A stretch of DNA of 64,000 nucleotides from Chryseobacterium oranimense (GTDB taxonomy: Bacteria; Bacteroidota; Bacteroidia; Flavobacteriales; Weeksellaceae): the NCBI RefSeq assembly GCF_025244725.1, contig NZ_CP104203.1, forward strand, positions 186,001 to 250,000. Direction: 5' to 3'. Of the stretch, positions 1 through 10,011 are shown in pieces. The notes under the pieces were generated by a model. The model saw only the letters and a list, made by a program, of their open reading frames with translations. It was not told the origin of the DNA and made no database searches. The stretch's first letter is position 1, and every line of letters starts with the position of its first letter. The position numbers and the translations under genes are program-made.

Positions 1-2233
1 GGGTATAGGTATTTGCACCTACCGTTGTTCTTTCGCTGTATCCTGAAAGATCCTTCTCGTCTCCTTCATTGGCTGTTACAATATAATTGGTATTCCCTAT
101 TTTGTAATTCTGAACCGCATCAGGAATGTAATAGGCTTTTACAGGCCAGTTCGCAATTACTACTTCACCATTATTGTCTGAAGCGTCAAAACCGTTACCC
201 GGAAGGCTCATATCCTTTTTACCCAAGCCCCAGATTCCTGTAATTGCTTTGGTGGCTAAATTGATTTCAGCTATGGCGTTATTTTCCTGAAGTGTTATCC
301 ATGCTTTCTGACTGTCTGAGCTTACTGTAATATATTCAGGTTCCAGATCCTGGGAAAGTGTATTATTTGTTCTTACTTTTCTCAGTCCTGTTGCAGTTAA
401 AGCAGCGACCTGAGAATCAAAGCTGTTAAAGTTTAGGGTAGTTACATTATTTTGAGTAAGATTTCCGATACCTCCTGAAATATCAATAATACTGATTGTG
501 CCTTCCGGATCTACAGTGTAGGCATCATTCGGTTCACCTTCATTGGCGGTGATTACTTTCGTCCCGTCAGGACTGAAAGTGATCATGTCCGGAAGAGCGC
601 CCACGGTAACCTGTTTCAGGAAATTCCCGTTGATATCAAAGAAGACTACAGAGCCGTTCTGCTGCGGATTTGCATTAGGAGAAGCAGTAGCAATGATCCC
701 ATTTTTAACAGCAATACTTGTAATTCCCCCGTAAGGAGCCATATTCACTGTTTGAGTCACAGACAGCAAACTAGGATTACTGAAATCAATGATGTCAAAA
801 ACATCCGTGACAGAACTGATGGTAAATAACTTCTGGGTGGCTGGATCATGGACCACAATTTCTGTAGAGCTATTGTTGTTTCCGGAAGGATCGAAACTTC
901 CGAGGTAATTTAGCTGGATCTGTCCGGAAGGAACCGGAACAGGTTTATCATTATCTACAATGTAAATGGTTGCTGTATTGTCCCCGGAAATTATTGCACC
1001 TGCAGGATTTTCCAGGCTTACTACGAAATATTCTGCCTGCTGTTCTTCCAGCGTATCATCAAGGATCGGAATATTGATAGTATAGCTTGTTGTAGACGGT
1101 GTAATATTAATTGTCTGGTTGGCTAATGTAAAATCATTGCTGTCGGCAGTACTGAACGGAGCAGGTTTTACCACAAGGTTTACACTGGCTGCCGAAGGAT
1201 TGGCAACATTGATTTTGAAAGCCAGACTTCCTGCATTTTCATCAACCTTAATGAAATTTTTATCCAGGGAAACTGTTGTCCCGGCTGTAGTAAAGGTGCT
1301 CGACGTAATGGCTGTTACGGCATTATCATTCAGATCTTCTACCAAATCGGGTTTAAGAGAAAGATAATACGTTTGCCCGGGAATAAGTGCCGTTGAAGGA
1401 ATTACAGTGATCTTGTTATTACTGAACGTTGTTGTGAAGGGAACTTGAGTACCTGAAGCATTTCCTGTACGGAATTCTACAAGGCTTTGTGCATTAGAAT
1501 CGGTGATCGCGGAATTATCCGTAAGTCTTACATTTTCGTTAAAAGAAATTGAAGGATTTACGGAGGTAGAAGCATTATTTGTGTTATGAGTGGGGAAATA
1601 GGCTGTTGTTGGAGGACTGGTGTCTGCTGTTGCGGTAGTGATGCCCTCTACTGTAAAATTGTCGAAACGGTTATTTCCTCCCGTTCCGCCTCCTGTTGCA
1701 GAAAACTCTACTTTTAATTTAAAATTCGGATTGTTGGAAACTCCTGAAACAGCAGAAAAATCAAAGGTAATCAGTTGAGGGTTGGCATCCTGGGGACTGA
1801 CAGTCTGATAGGGAATAAAAGTAGCTCCGTCCGTTGAATAGGACCATGTCTGGGTTCCCGCACCTTGTGCCGATCTTCTTGTGGTAAATTTTACAATAGG
1901 ATTATTAAATCCAGTCGTAGGAAGATTAAACTGTAATGCTCCCCCGATTGGATTGTTGAATCTTAAATGAGTTCCGGACGGATCATTGTTTCTGGCATTA
2001 AAGTTATTAATATCGAAATTCTGTCCGGTACCCCCTGCAAAATCTATTTGACTGGTACCTCCGGCAAGAGTAGCAAGAGATCCGCTTACCAGAGTAGAGG
2101 AGGGAGCTGTAATCGTTGCAGCAGATGCATTATTGTTAAAATTCCAGTAATGGATAAGTGTCTGTCCGGAAAGACCGCCCTGAAGGAAGAATGCGGCAAT
2201 GACAGATCCTTTTAATAAGTAATTGTTGATCAT
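1..2233 (-). CDS. Choice-of-anchor I family secreted protein (partial)
   Basis: The gene starts at 2233 and runs off the left edge, so at least 744 codons are present and the C-terminus is missing. The N-terminus is a signal peptide (about residues 1-23, ending SGQT). An SbsA-like Ig domain follows at about 205-310, then a Calx-beta-like domain at about 312-425. From about residue 433 begins a propeller-like region with motifs typical of choice-of-anchor I proteins (IVVHDPAT, VTANEGEPNDAY, ANEGDEKD). These are extracellular proteins, often with an alkaline-phosphatase-like annotation, usually exported by T9SS in this group. The reading frame was spot-checked at several points and is open. No substrate can be named from the sequence. 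Family assignment is fairly firm; function is unknown. Confidence 0.85.
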   Translation of the reverse strand, partial: MINNYLLKGSVIAAFFLQGGLSGQTLIHYWNFNNNASAATITAPSSTLVSGSLATLAGGTSQIDFAGGTGQNFDINNFNARNNDPSGTHLRFNNPIGGALQFNLPTTGFNNPIVKFTTRRSAQGAGTQTWSYSTDGATFIPYQTVSPQDANPQLITFDFSAVSGVSNNPNFKLKVEFSATGGGTGGNNRFDNFTVEGITTATADTSPPTTAYFPTHNTNNASTSVNPSISFNENVRLTDNSAITDSNAQSLVEFRTGNASGTQVPFTTTFSNNKITVIPSTALIPGQTYYLSLKPDLVEDLNDNAVTAITSSTFTTAGTTVSLDKNFIKVDENAGSLAFKINVANPSAASVNLVVKPAPFSTADSNDFTLANQTINITPSTTSYTINIPILDDTLEEQQAEYFVVSLENPAGAIISGDNTATIYIVDNDKPVPVPSGQIQLNYLGSFDPSGNNNSSTEIVVHDPATQKLFTISSVTDVFDIIDFSNPSLLSVTQTVNMAPYGGITSIAVKNGIIATASPNANPQQNGSVVFFDINGNFLKQVTVGALPDMITFSPDGTKVITANEGEPNDAYTVDPEGTISIIDISGGIGNLTQNNVTTLNFNSFDSQVAALTATGLRKVRTNNTLSQDLEPEYITVSSDSQKAWITLQENNAIAEINLATKAITGIWGLGKKDMSLPGNGFDASDNNGEVVIANWPVKAYYIPDAVQNYKIGNTNYIVTANEGDEKDLSGYSERTTVGANTYT

Positions 2234-2418
2234 TTTTTACTTGCATTAGATGTATGCAAAAATGAACTTTATATACCGCAAGTATTTTAATGGAATTTTA
2301 AGAAATGTTTAATAAAAAGGTAACAGGTATTACAAAAAGATAAAATATATAGGGAAAAGATAAAATAAAGGATATGATAATTAAGACAATTTCAGAAAAA
2401 GGTATTGGCTTTTCCTGC

Positions 2419-2574
2419 TTATTCAGTTACCTTGTTCCCGGAGATATTCAGAGTTTTTTCTGCGGAAGTTTTCCCTTCCATCGGATGTTTCTGCATATAG
2501 AAATACCCTGAAACCGCCATCAGAACAAGGAGTACAAAAACCACAAGAACTATTCTTTTTAACATGTCTCTCAT
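2419..2574 (-). CDS. Small single-pass membrane protein (51 aa)
   Basis: This short frame encodes a basic N-terminus (MRDMLKR), one hydrophobic helix (about residues 8-24) and a polar tail. Its ATG overlaps the TGA of the upstream NAD(P)-binding protein gene in an ATGA arrangement at 2571-2574, which suggests translational coupling. A second in-frame ATG (residue 4) could also be the start. I do not recognise a family. The overlap and the clean one-helix layout are the reasons for calling it; a product has not been shown. Confidence 0.55.
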   Translation of the reverse strand: MRDMLKRIVLVVFVLLVLMAVSGYFYMQKHPMEGKTSAEKTLNISGNKVTE

Positions 2575-3224
2575 ATTGCTAAATTTTTAATGTCCCTAAT
2601 TTCTAAAGTAGAGGTAGGATATCCTTTATGCACAGCGTTGATCATTGCTCTGCCCACTTCGTGTAAAGTTAACGATTTTGATGGTAATAAAATAGGAAAA
2701 AACCAAATAAATGGTTTAAAAAACCATTTTACATTGATTTGACCCTCAACGGGTTTCATGAATCCCGGGCGAAAATTGAATGCATTCCTGAAGCCCATTT
2801 TTTTCAGGGTGTTTTCTGTTCTTCCTTTTACCCTTGCCCACATCAGCTTTCCACTTTCTGTACTGTCTGTAGATGCTCCGGACACATAATTAAATACCAT
2901 TTCGGGATTTTGGTTCAGAACAGCTTTGGCAAAATGAATCGTTGTATCGTAGGTGATCTTAGTATAATCTGCCTCGCTCATACCCACACTGCTGATTCCG
3001 GCACAGAAGAAACAGGCATCATACCCTTTAAGGTTTTCATCGTTCAGATCTATCGATAAGAAATCGGGAACCAGATATTCCTTGAGTTTGGCATGTGTTT
3101 TCCCGCAAGGCTTTCGGCTTACGCTCAGAATTTCAGAGATATCAGGATTTTCAAGGCATTCCATTAATACACCTTCACCTACCATACCGGTTGCTCCTGT
3201 AAGAATTATTTTGATTGGATTCAT
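2571..3224 (-). CDS. NAD(P)-binding Rossmann-fold oxidoreductase (atypical SDR)
   Basis: The 217-aa product opens with a Rossmann strand and the dinucleotide motif GATGMVGEG at about residues 9-17. This is typical of NAD(P)H-binding atypical SDR proteins of the NmrA/HTATIP2-like group. YVSGASTDST and a later FRPGFMKP stretch fit the same fold. The substrate is unknown. An in-frame ATG at 3263 would add 13 residues, but the fold begins right after the ATG at 3224, so the shorter form is preferred. It overlaps the small membrane protein gene downstream by four bases. Confidence 0.8.
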   Translation of the reverse strand: MNPIKIILTGATGMVGEGVLMECLENPDISEILSVSRKPCGKTHAKLKEYLVPDFLSIDLNDENLKGYDACFFCAGISSVGMSEADYTKITYDTTIHFAKAVLNQNPEMVFNYVSGASTDSTESGKLMWARVKGRTENTLKKMGFRNAFNFRPGFMKPVEGQINVKWFFKPFIWFFPILLPSKSLTLHEVGRAMINAVHKGYPTSTLEIRDIKNLAI

Positions 3225-3336
3225 TTTTTCTTTTGATATTATGTGAGACGTACTACTTTTCACTTTACTTTAAATTTACTGCAAAAATTTTAGATTTTAA
3301 CATTTTTTTGTTTTTGGAGTAACGATTCACCGGTTC

Positions 3337-3435
3337 TGTCATTGCGAGCGAAGCGAAGCAATCTCAATTGAACATTAAGAAGTATTTCTTTATTAAAATT
3401 ACTCAGGAGATTGCTTCGCTTCGCTCGCAATGACA
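3337..3435. repeat. Solitary palindromic repeat with 29-bp perfect arms
   Basis: The arms at 3337-3365 and 3407-3435 are perfect inverted copies of each other around a 41-bp AT-rich spacer. The outer end reads GTCATTGCGA and the inner end reads GAAGCAATCTC. The same outer and inner ends bound the GIY-YIG unit at 40594-41034. No gene lies inside. It sits in the gap between the oxidoreductase gene and the ppx terminator. It looks like a non-autonomous member of a mobile palindrome family; mobility is inferred. Confidence 0.85.
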
Positions 3436-3449
3436 TTTAGATAAAATAA

Positions 3450-3474
3450 AAACCGGCCAGAGGCTGGCCGGTTT
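3450..3474 (-). terminator. Terminator after ppx
   Basis: On the minus strand an 11-bp perfect stem (AAACCGGCCAG) with a 3-nt loop is followed by a T-rich run. It lies about 20 bp past the ppx stop codon, as expected for an intrinsic terminator of the ppk1-ppx operon. Confidence 0.8.
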
Positions 3475-3492
3475 CTATATGGTGTCAGAAAT

Positions 3493-4377
3493 TTATTTTT
3501 TTTCGTGCAGCTTGCTGTAAATATTATGAATCAATCCATCAGCCACGGAAATTTTAGGGACAAATATCCTGTTAATATCCGACCAGGACATCACATTGTT
3601 AAAGATTCTCAAGGCATGAACCAGAACATCCGCACGGTCTTCCCTGAGGGTATGTTTGGTCATTCTTTCCTCTACAGAGAGTTCATTAAATTCTTTATAG
3701 ACTTTTTTAAGATGAGAAAGCGTCATAGGTTTTCCGTCTTTGGTTTTGCTCATTGAGAAAACTTTATTGATATTTCCCCCGGAACCAATAGCTACAATAG
3801 GCTTTTTACTGACAATATTTTTTTTGATTTCTTCCTTCATCTCGTGCCAGTTGTCTGCGGATACCAGATTGTTCAGAAGTCTGATTGTTCCGATATTGAA
3901 GGATTTTTCATAAACCATTTTCCCGTTTTCGTAAAAAGTAAGCTCTGTGGAACCACCTCCCACATCAATGTACAGATAGGCAAATTCTTTGTCAAGCCCT
4001 TCGGCAACATGGTTTTCATAAATAAGAGTTGCCTCCTCATCTCCGGAGATAATTTCTATATTGATACCGGAAGTTTCCTGAACCTGTCTGATGATCTCAT
4101 TTCCGTTGGAAGCATCGCGCATGGCACTGGTGGCACAGGCACGGTAATGTTCTACTTTATAGATCTTCATAAGGTCGCTGAAAATCTTCATAGAGTCGAT
4201 GACCATTTTTTCTCTTTCTTCCCCGATCATTCCCATGGTGAACACATCCATCCCCAGCCTTAAAGGAATTCTTAAAAGATTGAGTTTTATAAATTCAGGC
4301 TTTCTGTTGCTGATCTTTACTTCATTGATCAGAAGTCTGGCGGCGTTGCTTCCTATGTCTATCGCTGCGATCTTCAT
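3493..4377 (-). CDS. ppx: Exopolyphosphatase (Ppx/GppA family)
   Basis: The 294-aa protein has the ASKHA-fold phosphatase signatures: AIDIGSNAARL near the N-terminus (phosphate 1 loop), SGDEEATL around residue 115, and IDVGGGSTEL around residue 139 (phosphate 2 loop). It should remove terminal phosphate from polyphosphate, or act on (p)ppGpp. At about 300 aa it is the short two-domain form common in Bacteroidota, without the C-terminal HD-like domain of the E. coli enzyme. Its ATG overlaps the ppk1 stop by four bases (4374-4377), so the polymer-making and polymer-degrading enzymes are translated from one message. A strong terminator follows. Confidence 0.92.
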   Translation of the reverse strand: MKIAAIDIGSNAARLLINEVKISNRKPEFIKLNLLRIPLRLGMDVFTMGMIGEEREKMVIDSMKIFSDLMKIYKVEHYRACATSAMRDASNGNEIIRQVQETSGINIEIISGDEEATLIYENHVAEGLDKEFAYLYIDVGGGSTELTFYENGKMVYEKSFNIGTIRLLNNLVSADNWHEMKEEIKKNIVSKKPIVAIGSGGNINKVFSMSKTKDGKPMTLSHLKKVYKEFNELSVEERMTKHTLREDRADVLVHALRIFNNVMSWSDINRIFVPKISVADGLIHNIYSKLHEKK

Positions 4378-6446
4378 TTTTTGCTTGTTTTAGCTTTTAA
4401 ATATTTGTAGGTTTCTATTTGAGAACGGCATTCCTTTTTATCATTCCTCACATACTCGTTGCTCAATTTTTTGTCTAAAATACGAGCTTTTACGTTATCT
4501 CTCAACTGAATGTCCAGAATATCTTTCAATTCCTTCTTAAGTTCCTTATCCGTAATCTTTGCAGCGGCTTCAATCCTGTAGTCCAGGTTTCGTGTCATCC
4601 AGTCTGCAGAGGATATATATATGTCTTCTGCTCCTTTATTGTAGAAATACATTACCCTTGCATGTTCCAGGTATTCGTCAACGATGCTTATCGCCTTTAT
4701 TTTTTCCTTGAACTCTTTTTGATTAACGGCACAGTAAATTCCTCTTACTATAGCTTTTGTAACGACTCCGGCACCGGCAGCTTCATATAACTTTTCGATA
4801 AGAGCCCTGTCACTCATAGAATTAACTTTGACAATAATTTCAGCTCTTCTTCCTGCTTTGGCTTCTTCAATTTCCTTGTCAATGTGATGCACAATCTTTT
4901 CACGCATAAACTGCGGACAGATCAGTAGATTTTTGCAGGTTTTCAGAACCGGAAGAAAATCATCTTTCGGCTTTTTAAGGACATTAAATACTTTATTAAT
5001 ATCTGCCATGATGCCACGGTCTGACGTCATCAGCAAATGATCACCATAGATCCTTGCTGTTTTTTCGTTGAAATTTCCGGTACTTACAAAGCCGTATTGG
5101 ATGGTTTTATTGTGGGATCTTTTCTTGATGATGCAGAGTTTGGCATGTACCTTTTTATTGGGAAGACCTACAAGGACTGTGATTCCTTCAGGCTCGAACA
5201 TTTCTTTCCACTGCAGGTTGGATTCTTCATCGAATCTGGCCTGAAGCTCAAGCATTACTGTTACCTCTTTACCATTTCTTGCCGCATAAATCAGGGCGTT
5301 GCTGATCTTTGAGCTGCTGGCAAGACGGTATGCCGTGATCTGTATGGATTTTACATCAGGATCCATTGCCGCTTCACGCAGGAGGTCGATCACCGGGTTG
5401 TACTTGTGGTAAGGAAAAGTAAGCAGAACGTCTTCCTTTAAGATCACATCGGTTACCCTTTCGCCATTTTCAAAAGCCTGATGGGTGAAAGAAGTTCTTT
5501 CCACAGGTCTTTCATATTTTTCAAAAACATCAGGAAAGTCCATAAAATGTTTAAAATTATGAATTTTTCCACCCGGAATGATGCTGTCTTTTTTTGTTAA
5601 ATTTAATTTCCTGATCAGAAGTTCCAGCAGGGCCTTATCCATATCTTTATCAAAAGCAAAACGGGTAGGCTTTCCTTTTCTTCTGTTTTTGAGCCCTTTT
5701 TCTATTTTTTCAGCAAAATTGGTCCGGATGTCATTATCCAGTTCCAGCTCTGCATCTTTTGTCACTTTAAAAGAATTCGCAGCAAATTCATCATAGCCGA
5801 AATAAGAAAATATATGGGGAAGGTTGAACGTGATGACATCTTCGAGCAGCATGACATTCTTCTCTTCCGGATCTTCCGTAGGCAGCAGGACAAATCTTCC
5901 TACAAAACGTGACGGAATTTCAATAATCGCATAATTACTGGAATACTGCCAGTCTTTTTTCCTCATAGCCACCCCAAGATAAAGACTTTTATCCCTCATA
6001 TAAGGCATCGGCGTGTTTTCATGAAGCAGGATGGGGATGACATTGGATTCCACCACTTCATCGAAATATTGTCTTACAAATTCTTTTTGTTGAGGTGTCA
6101 GGTTTTTAGAGGTCTTAATAGACACTTTGAGATCGGCCATTTCAGCCTGGATGTGCTTCCACGTCTTATCAAAATTTTGTTGCTGCCTGATTACAATTTC
6201 ATTGATCCGTTGTAGGATTTTGGAAGGCGGCTGGTAAAAAGATTCCGCAATTACTTTTTCTTTAAAATCCATTGCACGCTTTAATCCGGCTACCCGTACC
6301 CTGAAAAATTCATCTAAATTGTTGGAAAAGATTCCCAGGAAACGTATTCTTAAGTGTAAAGGGACATTTTCATCCATAGCTTCCTGTAAAACCCTTTCAT
6401 TGAAAGCAAGCCATGTAATATCTCGCGGATTGAAGTGTACTGACAT
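4374..6446 (-). CDS. ppk1: Polyphosphate kinase 1
   Basis: The 690-aa protein is the normal length for PPK1, which reversibly transfers the ATP gamma-phosphate to long-chain polyphosphate. The N-terminal domain is recognisable from RDITWLAFNERVL and LGIFSNNLDEFFRVR. The central phospholipase-D-like core has KKVHAKLCII, which holds the histidine expected to be autophosphorylated. STGNFNEKTARIYGDHLL follows, and the C-terminal second PLD-like domain carries RGIYC and SSADWMTRNLDYRIE. It is the first gene of a two-gene operon with ppx. The 256 bp upstream separate it divergently from dnaK and may hold both promoters; none is clear. Confidence 0.95.
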   Translation of the reverse strand: MSVHFNPRDITWLAFNERVLQEAMDENVPLHLRIRFLGIFSNNLDEFFRVRVAGLKRAMDFKEKVIAESFYQPPSKILQRINEIVIRQQQNFDKTWKHIQAEMADLKVSIKTSKNLTPQQKEFVRQYFDEVVESNVIPILLHENTPMPYMRDKSLYLGVAMRKKDWQYSSNYAIIEIPSRFVGRFVLLPTEDPEEKNVMLLEDVITFNLPHIFSYFGYDEFAANSFKVTKDAELELDNDIRTNFAEKIEKGLKNRRKGKPTRFAFDKDMDKALLELLIRKLNLTKKDSIIPGGKIHNFKHFMDFPDVFEKYERPVERTSFTHQAFENGERVTDVILKEDVLLTFPYHKYNPVIDLLREAAMDPDVKSIQITAYRLASSSKISNALIYAARNGKEVTVMLELQARFDEESNLQWKEMFEPEGITVLVGLPNKKVHAKLCIIKKRSHNKTIQYGFVSTGNFNEKTARIYGDHLLMTSDRGIMADINKVFNVLKKPKDDFLPVLKTCKNLLICPQFMREKIVHHIDKEIEEAKAGRRAEIIVKVNSMSDRALIEKLYEAAGAGVVTKAIVRGIYCAVNQKEFKEKIKAISIVDEYLEHARVMYFYNKGAEDIYISSADWMTRNLDYRIEAAAKITDKELKKELKDILDIQLRDNVKARILDKKLSNEYVRNDKKECRSQIETYKYLKAKTSKK

Positions 6447-6702
6447 TCTAAAGTGTATATTTTATCAAAAATAGCAATTCGTGAAGTTTAATTCACATTT
6501 CCAAGGTTAAACTTTAATTAATTTTTTAAAATTTCTTATGTTCAAACTGTCCTGAATGCTACGATTTAACATAATCTGGCAAGTCTTATTTACACTGATT
6601 ATTCTTGACTCTGTCATTTTGTCACAAAATAGGAGATGGTACAGATATTGAGAAATTGAGAGTGTAAATTAAAATATAAAAATTAGAAAAAATATAAATA
6701 TT

Positions 6703-8601
6703 ATGAGTAAAATAATTGGAATTGACCTAGGAACAACCAACTCTTGTGTTGCTGTAATGGAGGGGAAAGACCCTGTTGTTATCCCTAACGCAGAAGGTAA
6801 AAGAACGACTCCGTCTATCGTGGCATTCACAGAAGATGGTGAAAGAAAAGTAGGGGATCCTGCGAAAAGACAGGCTGTAACGAATCCAAAGAAAACTGTA
6901 TACTCTATCAAAAGATTTATCGGTACTCATTTTAAGGAAGATGCTAAAGAAATTTCAAGAGTACCATATGAAGTAGTAGCAGGACCAAATGATACTGTAA
7001 AAGTAAAAATTGACGACAGAGAATATACACCACAGGAAATTTCGGCTATGACGCTTCAGAAAATGAAGAAAACTGCTGAGGATTATCTTGGACAGGAAGT
7101 AACAAGAGCGGTAATCACTGTTCCGGCTTACTTCAACGATGCACAGAGACAAGCTACTAAAGAAGCTGGTGAAATTGCTGGTCTTAAAGTAGAAAGAATC
7201 ATCAACGAGCCTACAGCAGCAGCTTTAGCTTACGGTTTGGATAAAAACCACAAAGATCAGAAGATCGCTGTATATGACCTTGGTGGAGGTACTTTCGATA
7301 TCTCTATCCTTGATTTGGGAGACGGTGTATTCGAAGTATTGTCTACAAATGGGGATACACACTTAGGAGGTGATGACTTTGATGATGTGATCATCAACTG
7401 GATGGCAGATGAATTCAAAGCTGAAGAAGGAGTAGACCTTAAAACTGATGCTATTGCACTTCAAAGACTAAAAGAAGCTGCTGAAAAAGCAAAAATTGAG
7501 TTGTCTTCTTCTCCTCAGACTGAAATCAACCTTCCATATATCACGGCTACAGCTACAGGACCTAAGCACTTGGTAAAGACTTTAACTAAGGCTAAATTCG
7601 AGCAGTTATCTGCTGATCTTGTAAGAAGATCTATGGAGCCGGTTGCAAAAGCGTTGAAAGATGCAGGTTTATCTACTTCAGATATTGACGAAGTAATCTT
7701 GGTAGGTGGTTCTACAAGAATCCCGATCATCCAGGAAGAAGTAGAAAAATTCTTCGGTAAAAAACCGTCTAAAGGAGTTAACCCGGATGAGGTTGTAGCT
7801 ATTGGTGCAGCTATCCAGGGAGGTGTACTAACAGGTGATGTAAAAGATGTATTACTTCTTGACGTTACTCCACTTTCTTTAGGTATCGAAACTATGGGTT
7901 CTGTATTCACTAAATTAATTGAAGCGAACACAACCATCCCAACTAAAAAATCTGAGGTATTCTCTACAGCTTCTGACAACCAGCCGGCTGTAAGCATCAG
8001 AGTAGGACAGGGAGAAAGACCAATGTTCAACGATAACAAAGAGATCGGTAGATTTGATCTTGCAGATATTCCACCGGCACCAAGAGGAGTTCCTCAGATC
8101 GAAGTAACTTTCGATATTGATGCTAACGGTATCCTAAGTGTTTCTGCTAAAGATAAAGGAACAGGAAAAGAACAGACGATCAAGATCCAGGCGTCTTCAG
8201 GTCTTTCTGACGAAGAAATCGAAAGAATGAAGAAAGAAGCTCAGGAAAACTCTGCAGCCGATGCTAAGAAAAAAGAAGAAGTTGAAATCTTCAACAAAGC
8301 AGACGCATTGATCTTCCAGACTGAAAAGCAGTTAAAAGAATTCGGTGAAAAACTTTCTGCTGATAAAAAAGCAGCTATCGAAGCAGCTCATGGAGAATTG
8401 AAAACCGCTTTCGAAGCTAAAAATGCTGATGATGTAAAAGCTAAAACAGAAGCTTTAGATGCAGCGTGGATGGCAGCTTCAGAAGAACTTTATGCAGCAG
8501 GACAACAGGCTCAGGGTGCAGATGCAGGAGCTCAAAATCCTGGAGGTAACGCAGGCGGTGCAGATGATGTACAAGATGCAGACTTTGAAGAAGTAAAATA
8601 A
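6703..8601 (+). CDS. dnaK: Molecular chaperone DnaK (Hsp70)
   Basis: The 632-aa product is a full-length Hsp70. The nucleotide-binding domain starts with [15 protein letters not shown] and carries the [10 protein letters not shown] and VGGSTRIP phosphate and adenosine motifs. The substrate-binding domain begins near residue 390 ([14 protein letters not shown]). The tail is Gly/Ala/Asp-rich and ends in [12 protein letters not shown], the usual acidic bacterial EEV-type end. It helps fold and refold cytosolic proteins with DnaJ and GrpE. No dnaJ or grpE lies next to it, so it is a single-gene unit here, closed by a strong terminator. Codon use is highly biased, as expected for an abundant protein. 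Confidence 0.98.
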   Translation: MSKIIGIDLGTTNSCVAVMEGKDPVVIPNAEGKRTTPSIVAFTEDGERKVGDPAKRQAVTNPKKTVYSIKRFIGTHFKEDAKEISRVPYEVVAGPNDTVKVKIDDREYTPQEISAMTLQKMKKTAEDYLGQEVTRAVITVPAYFNDAQRQATKEAGEIAGLKVERIINEPTAAALAYGLDKNHKDQKIAVYDLGGGTFDISILDLGDGVFEVLSTNGDTHLGGDDFDDVIINWMADEFKAEEGVDLKTDAIALQRLKEAAEKAKIELSSSPQTEINLPYITATATGPKHLVKTLTKAKFEQLSADLVRRSMEPVAKALKDAGLSTSDIDEVILVGGSTRIPIIQEEVEKFFGKKPSKGVNPDEVVAIGAAIQGGVLTGDVKDVLLLDVTPLSLGIETMGSVFTKLIEANTTIPTKKSEVFSTASDNQPAVSIRVGQGERPMFNDNKEIGRFDLADIPPAPRGVPQIEVTFDIDANGILSVSAKDKGTGKEQTIKIQASSGLSDEEIERMKKEAQENSAADAKKKEEVEIFNKADALIFQTEKQLKEFGEKLSADKKAAIEAAHGELKTAFEAKNADDVKAKTEALDAAWMAASEELYAAGQQAQGADAGAQNPGGNAGGADDVQDADFEEVK

Positions 8602-8630
8602 TTATTGTTAATCAATAATAAGAAATAGTG

Positions 8631-8667
8631 AAAACCGCTTTAAACGAAAGTTTAAAGCGGTTTTTTT
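8631..8667 (+). terminator. Terminator after dnaK
   Basis: A 15-bp perfect stem (AAAACCGCTTTAAAC) with a GAAA tetraloop is followed by a run of seven T, 29 bp past the dnaK stop codon. Confidence 0.92.
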
Positions 8668-9123
8668 ATGTTTATACTTTCCCTTTCCGGATGATATTGT
8701 GTAGACTAAAATACTGGGAGCGTCTGAGCAGTATCAGAAAAGTTTTTTAAGGCAACAATAGGATTCTATGTTTTGTTTGCAGTAGCCTTTGCTAATCAAG
8801 TTGGAAAAAACTGTATCTATAATGATATCATCAACAAAAGTATCCTGCCAGAAAGGAGGAGTGTAAATTTTCTTAGATAAACAGAAATCAAAGTCACCGA
8901 TCTTACAATAAATCTTCCATATTTAAGATTTTGGACCATCAAGAAAAGAACAAGCTAAATAATATATAGCTTGCACGACATTTTAAATTAAGCAGGAATA
9001 TTGTTGCCAGGTGAAGAAACTATTTCTGGCTATGCCTGATTATCATGTTAAAATAAATGAAAAATAATGTGTTTGCAAAAAATAGCAGTTTTTAATTTTA
9101 CAGATAAATTTTAGTCAAAAAGG
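8668..9123. other. Gene-poor region between dnaK and a small hypothetical gene
   Basis: About 450 bp of AT-rich sequence without a confident gene. On the minus strand there is one coding-like open stretch (see the entry at 8734-8922). No hairpin terminator, tRNA or clear promoter was seen in the rest. Confidence 0.6.
8734..8922 (-). pseudogene. Possible degraded coding remnant
   Basis: A 62-codon minus-strand stretch without an ATG, bounded upstream by a stop at 8923-8925, reads like the C-terminal end of a protein (KIYTPPFWQDTF followed by DIIIDTVFSNLISKGY, then a Cys-rich tail). The lack of a start suggests a decayed or frameshifted gene. No family is recognised, and it could be chance in AT-rich DNA. 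Confidence 0.3.
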
Positions 9124-9483
9124 TTAATTAAGTTCATAATTATGAATCACCATTTTTAAAATAAAATGAACGTAATCCTGATCAGCTTCATTCCTGTTCA
9201 GCAGTTTGTTTTTGTAATGATAAGAATTCAGTACTCTGGTCAGTGTATGATATACCTGAAATTGATCTCCTTTAATTTTGATCCTTGAATTGCCATTTCT
9301 TGCTGTAATGATAGAGTCATCCAGGGTCCTTACTTTAAAGATTGCTTCACATAACTTTGGATTAGAATACATTTTCCCTACATATTTTTCAATGATATTA
9401 ATCTTGAATGTATCGAATATGATAGTATTGAAAACGATATTCGAGCCGGGCTCTTGTGTATTGAGTTCCAGCGTATATTTCAT
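9124..9483 (-). CDS. Hypothetical protein (119 aa)
   Basis: A 119-aa soluble protein of unknown family. It has no signal peptide or membrane helix. It is rich in alternating beta-like stretches (KYTLELNTQ, NTIIFDTFKINIIEKY) in the first half and has a basic, helical second half (YHTLTRVLNSYHYKNKLLNR). Average composition and a normal start favour a real gene over the overlapping plus-strand frame at 9278-9517, which has poorer composition. It stands alone between two gene-poor gaps, which suggests accessory DNA. Confidence 0.65.
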   Translation of the reverse strand: MKYTLELNTQEPGSNIVFNTIIFDTFKINIIEKYVGKMYSNPKLCEAIFKVRTLDDSIITARNGNSRIKIKGDQFQVYHTLTRVLNSYHYKNKLLNRNEADQDYVHFILKMVIHNYELN

Positions 9484-10011
9484 AATGAATTTTTTTACAA
9501 ATTTAGCAAGAAGCTGAAAGGGATCAAAATGAAATTGAAGAATTAAACTTATAAATTATCATAAAATTTCTGATCGGCCGGTGTGGTCGGACGAAATATT
9601 GACTTTAAGCCTCTCTCTGAGAGATAGAATTGATCATGAGAGTATTATCAACAGCTAGCAAAAGATGATCATATTTGAATCCAAAAAATACAGATTGCGG
9701 AAGGAACTTTCTAAAGACATCGATTTGAATAAATGGCTGACAGACCATTAATTGTTCTCATAATTTGGAGCAGCTATTATTCTAAATATTCATAATTTTA
9801 ATGGTTTTAAAACATTAATTCCCAGATTGTTATAATTGGCTGTCTTTATTTTATAAACCTTACAATTGTAAAATGATGAAAATTTATATTAAAAATCGCT
9901 TTGCAAAGTTGAAAACTTTATACAGATAAATTGTTTTAGTCAATTTTTTTTGAGAATACAATTTTGGCTTCTTTTATGCTATATTTATAAAGTTAATTTT
10001 AAAAACAAAAT
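9484..10011. other. Gene-poor AT-rich region
   Basis: About 530 bp with no convincing gene. A 28-codon frame at 9665-9751 (starting MIIFESKKYRLRKEL) is preceded by an in-frame stop and may be a remnant. The last 60 bp probably hold the promoter of the next gene. No hairpin or RNA gene was recognised. Confidence 0.55.

Noticed and set aside
1119..2215. Plus-strand frames inside the left-end gene
   Set aside because: The minus strand is continuously open over more than 2.2 kb with domain motifs, so the plus frames are shadows.
7515..8039. 174-aa open frame opposite dnaK
   Set aside because: It is wholly antisense to a clear DnaK domain, and its Ser/Thr/Val-rich make-up follows from the dnaK codons. 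No start signal or family was seen.
9665..9751. 28-codon frame as a gene
   Set aside because: Too short, with no promoter, hydrophobic pattern or partner gene; kept only as a note in the gap entry.
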